This document shows, piece by piece, positions 41,223-45,282 of a stretch of DNA of 45,282 bases. The notes beneath the pieces were generated by a model. That model worked only from the letters and a program-made list of their open reading frames with translations. It had not been told where the DNA came from and searched no databases. The stretch lies in contig CALLJL010000031.1 of NCBI GenBank assembly GCA_938092135.1, positions 1-45,282 on the forward strand, read 5' to 3'. Origin of the DNA: an uncultured bacterium. Its GTDB lineage: Bacteria > Acidobacteriota > Aminicenantia > Aminicenantales > CALLJL01. Numbering within the stretch: position 1 is the first letter of the stretch; every line of letters starts with the position of its first letter. The translations under genes and the position numbers were made by a program.

Positions 41223-41756
41223 ATGAATTTAGGAAAAACCAAAAAGGAAAAGGAAAAGAGGAGGGAAGATTTAAATAATTTAAAATTCAATGAACTGGCC
41301 CAGTTCGAAGATTCCAAGATAGCCATGGTTGATGTTTCGGCTAAAGAAGAAACCCTACGGGTGGCCGAGGCTCAGGGAAAAGTAATTTTATCATCAAAGA
41401 CGCTTCAGCTTATTTTGGAAAACAAAATTCCCAAGGGGAATGTAATCATGGCGGCTAAACTGGCAGGAATTCAGGCGGCCAAAAAAACCGCTGAACTTCT
41501 TCCTCTCTGTCATCCTCTGCGAATTACCTCAATTGCGGTCGAAATTATCCCCGAGAAAAAAGAAAAAACTCTGGTCGTAACTTCCAGGGTAAGTGCTTTG
41601 GAGCGAACAGGGGTTGAAATGGAAGCCCTGACAGCGGTCGTCGTCGCTTGCCTGACTATTTATGATATGGTCAAGGCTTTGGATAAAAGAATTATTATTA
41701 ATGATATTCATCTTCTAAGTAAATCAGGAGGGAAAAGTGGAGCCTTCCAATGGTGA
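41223..41756 (+). CDS. moaC: Cyclic pyranopterin monophosphate synthase
   Basis: 177 residues. Converts the MoaA product to cyclic pyranopterin monophosphate. Motifs: MVDVSAKEETLRVAEAQG, LLPLCHPLRIT, RTGVEMEALTAVVVACLTIYDM, LLSKSGGKSG. The N-terminal 20 residues are charged and not conserved. AAGGAAGGGAG lies just before ATG. Its 3' end carries the AGGAGG used by the next gene (20-nt overlap). Confidence 0.96.
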   Translation: MNLGKTKKEKEKRREDLNNLKFNELAQFEDSKIAMVDVSAKEETLRVAEAQGKVILSSKTLQLILENKIPKGNVIMAAKLAGIQAAKKTAELLPLCHPLRITSIAVEIIPEKKEKTLVVTSRVSALERTGVEMEALTAVVVACLTIYDMVKALDKRIIINDIHLLSKSGGKSGAFQW

Positions 41757-42240
41757 AAAATTCGAAGAATTAAAAGAAATCGGGCTGAAGAAAACAGAAT
41801 CAGGCCAAGTTGTTTCAGTCAATCTAAGTTCGAGAAAAAGCGTCCGTAAAAAACCCCAGCTTGAAGGGGAAGCTATCGCCAATTATGGCCTAAGGGGCGA
41901 TTGTCATGGGGGAAATGACCATCGCCAAGTAAGCCTTTTGGCCATAGAAAGCATTGAAAAAATGAAAAAAATGGGCCTTAATGTTGGTCCGGGCGATTTT
42001 GCTGAAAATATAACCACAAAAGGTCTTGATCTCGGGCATTTACCTCTGGGAACAATATTAACAATTGGTGAGGACGTTATTCTTGAAGTTACTCAGATTG
42101 GCAAAGTCTGTCATACTAAATGCGCCATTTTCAAGCAAGTCGGCCGCTGTGTCATGCCCGAAGAAGGCATTTTTGCTCGGGTCATCAGGGGCGGCAAAAT
42201 TAAGCCAGGAGATTCAATCCATGTCCGAAAGAAAGGATGA
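41737..42240 (+). CDS. MOSC-domain protein
   Basis: 167 residues, GTG start with AGGAGG 4 nt upstream. MOSC fold: GLRGDCHGGNDHRQVSLLA, GDFAENITTKGL, and the Cys-bearing GKVCHTKCAIFKQVGRCVMPEEGIFARVI. The conserved Cys of MOSC domains is thought to handle the Mo-sulfur centre. Stand-alone MOSC proteins in Moco operons are common, role not fully established. It overlaps moaC and moaB by 20 nt each. Confidence 0.9.
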   Translation: MEPSNGEKFEELKEIGLKKTESGQVVSVNLSSRKSVRKKPQLEGEAIANYGLRGDCHGGNDHRQVSLLAIESIEKMKKMGLNVGPGDFAENITTKGLDLGHLPLGTILTIGEDVILEVTQIGKVCHTKCAIFKQVGRCVMPEEGIFARVIRGGKIKPGDSIHVRKKG

Positions 42241-42766
42241 GTTAAAAGATTTAACTTTAGCCATTGTTACGATTTCAGATCGTTCCTCCCGAGGAGAAAG
42301 GAAAGATTTAACTGGCCCAGAATTAAAAAGATTTCTGGAAGCAAAGGGCGCCAAAATAATTTATATGTCGGTGATTCCCGATGAAAAGGAAATAATTAGG
42401 GCTGAGCTAATGGATCTTTGTGACCGAGAAGATCCACCAGAAATCATTTTGACAGCCGGAGGAACTGGTCTTGGCCCAAGAGATGTTACGCCTGAAGCCA
42501 CGCGAGAAATTTTGGAAAAGGAAATCCCAGGAATACCAGAGGCCATGAGAGCTAAAAGCTTGTCGATAACTCCAGCCGCTATGCTCAGTCGGGCCGTTTC
42601 AGGTGTAAGAAAAAGAACTTTGATAATCAACTTACCAGGCAGCCCTAAGGGAGCCAGAGAAAATCTGGAAGCGATTGTGCCAGCTTTGCCTCATGCCATG
42701 GAAATCATCAGGAGAAAAATTACAGATTGTCAGCAATCGAAGTTTAAAGAAAATCACAACAAATAA
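42221..42766 (+). CDS. moaB: Molybdenum cofactor biosynthesis protein MoaB/MogA
   Basis: 181 residues from ATG 42221, chosen because AGGAG lies 9 nt upstream and the protein then begins just before the conserved LTLAIVTISDRSSRGERKDLTGP. The frame is open further upstream, inside the MOSC gene. Adenylates molybdopterin before metal insertion by MoeA. Motifs: LTAGGTGLGPRDVTPEATREIL, IPGIPEAMRAKSL and LIINLPGSPKGARENLEAI. Confidence 0.95.
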   Translation: MSERKDELKDLTLAIVTISDRSSRGERKDLTGPELKRFLEAKGAKIIYMSVIPDEKEIIRAELMDLCDREDPPEIILTAGGTGLGPRDVTPEATREILEKEIPGIPEAMRAKSLSITPAAMLSRAVSGVRKRTLIINLPGSPKGARENLEAIVPALPHAMEIIRRKITDCQQSKFKENHNK

Positions 42767-42789
42767 AAACTTGGAGGGAAAGAGCTAAA

Positions 42790-43431
42790 ATGAGGATGGT
42801 AGCTATTGTCGGGCCTTCGGAAACTGGGAAAACAAATTTAATTGTTTCTTTAATTCAACATCTCCATCATCAGGGATTGAAAGGGGCGGTTTTAAAAATA
42901 ACCCAAGAACAAATCGAGTTGGATCAGAGAGGAAAAGACTTTTGGCGATTTCAGGAGGCTGGCGCTTTTAAAGTTGGGGTTATTTCCCCCGAAAGATTAT
43001 TTTTCATTAGAAATCTCATTGACCAAGAATCCTGGTTCAAGATTGCTTTGGATTATTTCGTTGATACCGATATTCTTTTTATCGAAGGCGGAAAAAAGGA
43101 AACTAATATAAAGAAGATTCTCGTAACTAAAGAGACTGGGGATCTAAAATTAGTTGAACCTAAGGAAAGTCTTTTGGCCATCGTTTCAGAAGAAAAAATA
43201 AACTTAAGCCTGCCCCATTTTTATCCCCATCAGATTAGGGAGTTGGCTTCCTTCCTCCTAAATAACCTTCCGCCTGAAGAACCTTTGGTTTATCTTAAGG
43301 TCAATGAGAAAAATATCCCTCTCAATCCCTTTGTTGAATCCATCATCAGGGAATTGGTTCAGGCAATGATTAAGCCTTTAAAAAATATTCCCCCCTCCCC
43401 TGCCCTGATTTCCATCACTTTAAAAATATAA
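42790..43431 (+). CDS. mobB: MobB-like GTP-binding protein with C-terminal extension
   Basis: 213 residues. P-loop at the N-terminus (IVGPSETGKTNLI) and the MobB-type KDFWRFQEAGAFKVGVISPERL, DILFIEGGKKE. MobB assists attachment of GMP (MGD or bis-MGD formation). The C-terminal 50 residues (VYLKVNEKNIPLNPFVESIIRELVQAMIKPLK) form an extra domain also seen, from memory, on MobB proteins of anaerobes such as deltaproteobacteria. The partner mobA is not in the window. GGAGGG precedes ATG. Confidence 0.88.
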   Translation: MRMVAIVGPSETGKTNLIVSLIQHLHHQGLKGAVLKITQEQIELDQRGKDFWRFQEAGAFKVGVISPERLFFIRNLIDQESWFKIALDYFVDTDILFIEGGKKETNIKKILVTKETGDLKLVEPKESLLAIVSEEKINLSLPHFYPHQIRELASFLLNNLPPEEPLVYLKVNEKNIPLNPFVESIIRELVQAMIKPLKNIPPSPALISITLKI

Positions 43432-43465
43432 ATACGATCTTAAGATTCTTTCCAATTAATTGTTT

Positions 43466-43954
43466 CTATTTTCTTTGGGCTAATTCCCGATCAATCATTA
43501 ATAATCCGGCTGGCTGATCGCCAATCATTTCCAGCTTGGCTAAAATTGCCTGAGCATTGGCCTCTTCCTCTACCTGCTCATTAATATACCATTGAAGCAG
43601 GCTCATAGTTGCCCTGTCTTTTTCTGTTTCAGCCAGATCCATGAGCTCATTAATTCGGCTAGTTATATATTTTTCATGATTGAGAACAGAGGCGAAGGCT
43701 TCCTTTGGATCCTTCCAATTATAATCGGGCTGCTTTATGGCCATAAGGTTAACTTTCCCACCTCTTTCAATCAAGTACTTATAAATTTTCTCAGCATGGG
43801 AAAGCTCTTCATGATATTGAACGAAGAGCCAGTTGAAGAAACCCATAAGATTTTTTTCAGCAAAATAGCCAGCCATAGAAAGATAAAGATAAGCTGAATA
43901 GAATTCTTCATTAATTTGTTTATTGAGAGCCTCTTCCATTTTGGGGCTTACCAT
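43466..43954 (-). CDS. ftn: Ferritin (non-haem)
   Basis: 162 residues, four-helix bundle. Ferroxidase ligands are in place: Glu16/17 in NEEFYSAY, Glu50 and His53 in QYHEELSHAEK, a Glu in the NHEKYITSRINELMDLAE helix and EQVEEEANA. No haem-binding Met52 of bacterioferritin (Leu51-Ser52 here). Stores iron and removes peroxide by-products. AAGGAGG lies 5 nt before ATG and a good promoter follows upstream. Converges with mobB. Confidence 0.96.
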   Translation of the reverse strand: MVSPKMEEALNKQINEEFYSAYLYLSMAGYFAEKNLMGFFNWLFVQYHEELSHAEKIYKYLIERGGKVNLMAIKQPDYNWKDPKEAFASVLNHEKYITSRINELMDLAETEKDRATMSLLQWYINEQVEEEANAQAILAKLEMIGDQPAGLLMIDRELAQRK

Positions 43955-43976
43955 TTTAACCTCCTTTTAGCAAAAA

Positions 43977-44004
43977 ATTATATATGTTTTATTTTAAAAA
44001 TCAA
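43977..44004 (-). promoter_or_regulatory. Promoter of the ferritin gene
   Basis: On the minus strand TTGATT (43999-44004), a 16-bp spacer and TATAAT (43977-43982), with the ribosome-binding site about 13 nt further on. The start would lie near 43970, giving a very short leader. Confidence 0.6.
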
Positions 44005-44069
44005 GTTTAAATATTACTATTCTTTTATATTTTCTTCCCTGTATTTTTCTGATCCATCTTATTCCCTTT

Positions 44070-45282
44070 TTATTCTCCTTTCAGGCCAACATCTTCTCTT
44101 GTCCACTGACCATTGATAAATCGCCATAGGCGGCCATTGGGATTCTTAGCTCTAAGCTCAGCGGGAAGACGAGGCTCCGGCACATTATCATAGCAGTGGC
44201 GGGCGGCAAAGCGAAGGAAAGAGGCAGGAATGCCTACAGAAGTAAAACCGGGGTGGCCGGTGGCCGGATAAGGACCTCCATGATGCATGGCTGGAGTAAC
44301 TGCCACACCGGTAGGCATTTTATTATTTAATAATCGGCCAACTTTAAATCGAAGAATTGGTTCAAGCTGACGGTAGATCGCTTCATCCTCCTCGCTTGGG
44401 GAAAGATAGATAGAAGCGGTTAGATTTCCCTCTAAGGAGCTGGCCACCTCGAGCATTTCATCAATATTTTCGACTAAAACCGCCAAGGTAAGTGGGCCGA
44501 AAACTTCAGTTTGAAAGGCAGAGGGCTTTTCCAGAAATTTTCTAACGCTCACTCTGAAAAGAGTGGGGGAAAAACGGAAGCCGGGGCCAGAAAGACTTTC
44601 TCCGCCTGCAAGTAAATCAGCTCCCTCCCCTTTTAATCTTTCCACCTCAGCTTTTAGTTTTTCCTGTATCTGAGGCGAAAGAAGATAACCACCCGAAATA
44701 GAACAAAAGGCTTCCTTTAATTGATTCAGAAAATTGCAGCCTGACTCATCATATTTGAAGACAATAAGTCCAGGCTTAGTGCAGAATTGACCTTCACCTA
44801 AGGTGCAGGAGACGAAAAGCTCTGAGGCTAGGGAAACTGCTTTCTCCTTTAAGATTCCTGGAAGAAAGAAAACTGGATTAATGCTGCTTAATTCACAATA
44901 AACTAATTTGCCAGCCTTTTCGGCCACTTCTTTTATTTTCAAGCCGGCCTGTCTGCTACCGGTAAAAGCCACGGCCGAAACTGACCGGTGGGTGATCAAT
45001 CGGAAACAATCCTCTGAACTAAAATGATAAATCATTTGAAAGCTAGAAGAAGGGAGTCCCGATTTTTTTAAAGCCTCCAGCGCTATTTCGGCTAATAATT
45101 TGGTTGTCCCCGGATGACCGGGATTGGCTTTTGAAATTACAGGATTACCCACAGCCAGAGCGCTGATGAAATCACCTCCACCGATTGAGTTAAAAGCCAG
45201 TGGGAAATTATTGGGGCTGAAAATAATAACTGCCCCGCCTAACGGGCCATATTTTGACCTTATATTTAGTTTGGGATCAATC
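44070..45282 (-). CDS. Aldehyde dehydrogenase, 2,5-dioxovalerate (KGSADH) type, N-terminus beyond window
   Basis: The frame is open to the window edge (about 403 residues seen); the first ATG inside (45152) lies within the Rossmann domain and is not the start. Residues include YGPLGGAVIIFSPNNFPLAFN, ISKANPGHPGTTKLLAEIA, VAFTGSRQAGLKI, the general-base Glu in YCELSSINPVFFLPG and the catalytic Cys in GEGQFCTKPGL. The SSINPVFxLPG and GQFCTxPG forms are those of NADP-dependent alpha-ketoglutarate semialdehyde dehydrogenases, which act at the end of pentose, uronate or hydroxyproline breakdown. No partner pathway gene is visible here. Confidence 0.9.
   Translation of the reverse strand, partial: IDPKLNIRSKYGPLGGAVIIFSPNNFPLAFNSIGGGDFISALAVGNPVISKANPGHPGTTKLLAEIALEALKKSGLPSSSFQMIYHFSSEDCFRLITHRSVSAVAFTGSRQAGLKIKEVAEKAGKLVYCELSSINPVFFLPGILKEKAVSLASELFVSCTLGEGQFCTKPGLIVFKYDESGCNFLNQLKEAFCSISGGYLLSPQIQEKLKAEVERLKGEGADLLAGGESLSGPGFRFSPTLFRVSVRKFLEKPSAFQTEVFGPLTLAVLVENIDEMLEVASSLEGNLTASIYLSPSEEDEAIYRQLEPILRFKVGRLLNNKMPTGVAVTPAMHHGGPYPATGHPGFTSVGIPASFLRFAARHCYDNVPEPRLPAELRAKNPNGRLWRFINGQWTREDVGLKGE

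Noticed and set aside
42065..42220. N-terminal extension of MoaB into the MOSC gene.
   Set aside because: Extension residues are the out-of-frame reading of conserved MOSC sequence; ATG 42221 has AGGAG and matches the family start.

Overview
The window looks like a chromosomal segment from an AT-rich, diderm (Gram-negative type), probably anaerobic bacterium. Four things point to a Candidatus Aminicenantes (OP8) or Acidobacteriota-like genome: a GWxTD-domain protein, an Oar-like TonB-dependent receptor with a carboxypeptidase-regulatory N-terminus, many TPR proteins, and desulfoferrodoxin plus 1-Cys peroxiredoxin instead of catalase or SOD. This assignment is inference; no rRNA or tRNA gene was seen. 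Heptose and heptosyltransferase genes imply an LPS-type inner core.

Layout, left to right: (1) the end of an unidentified gene, then a roughly 2.9 kb decayed DUF5695-type gene. (2) A minus-strand oxidative-stress group (PerR/Fur-like regulator, desulfoferrodoxin, peroxiredoxin). (3) A 900-bp spacer with GGTACC-centred repeats, a strong promoter and a Tyr/Phe-rich putative leader ORF ending in a hairpin. (4) A tightly packed eight-gene operon (aroF, aroB, aroD, aroE-aroK fusion, aroA, aroC, chorismate mutase, tyrA) covering the whole shikimate pathway through to tyrosine-branch prephenate dehydrogenase. (5) A secreted redoxin with a lone DsbD N-terminal-domain protein, then TPR/GWxTD genes, with gene relics in the spacers. 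(6) A signalling and peptide-use region: diguanylate cyclase, secreted M24 peptidase, membrane-anchored serine hydrolase, TonB-dependent receptor, GntR/FCD regulator. (7) A heptose/LPS cluster (split HldE, GT9 heptosyltransferase, ICMT-like methyltransferase) plus trmH. (8) An ECF sigma / anti-sigma / HtrA-like operon in which the HtrA protein has lost its catalytic His and Asp. (9) A molybdenum-cofactor (Moco) riboswitch with its own terminator, followed by a tungstate ABC transporter and Moco genes (moeA, moaA, moaC, MOSC, moaB, mobB). (10) Ferritin and the C-terminal part of an aldehyde dehydrogenase.

How the genes work together: region 4 makes chorismate and the tyrosine precursor and may be attenuated by aromatic amino-acid supply. 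Region 9 imports W/Mo and builds the pterin cofactor, with product feedback through the riboswitch. Region 8 is an envelope-stress module. Regions 2 and 10 (peroxiredoxin, superoxide reductase, ferritin) handle oxygen and iron toxicity.

The observations most worth a second look are the aromatic-rich leader upstream of aroF, the degenerate HtrA protein, a perfect 14-bp inverted repeat between tupA and tupB, a TPR gene cut by one in-frame amber codon, and a dispersed repeat family with an AAATAAGTAAGGYGGTACCA-like core. Most other content belongs to known families. I do not see a clearly new multi-gene system.
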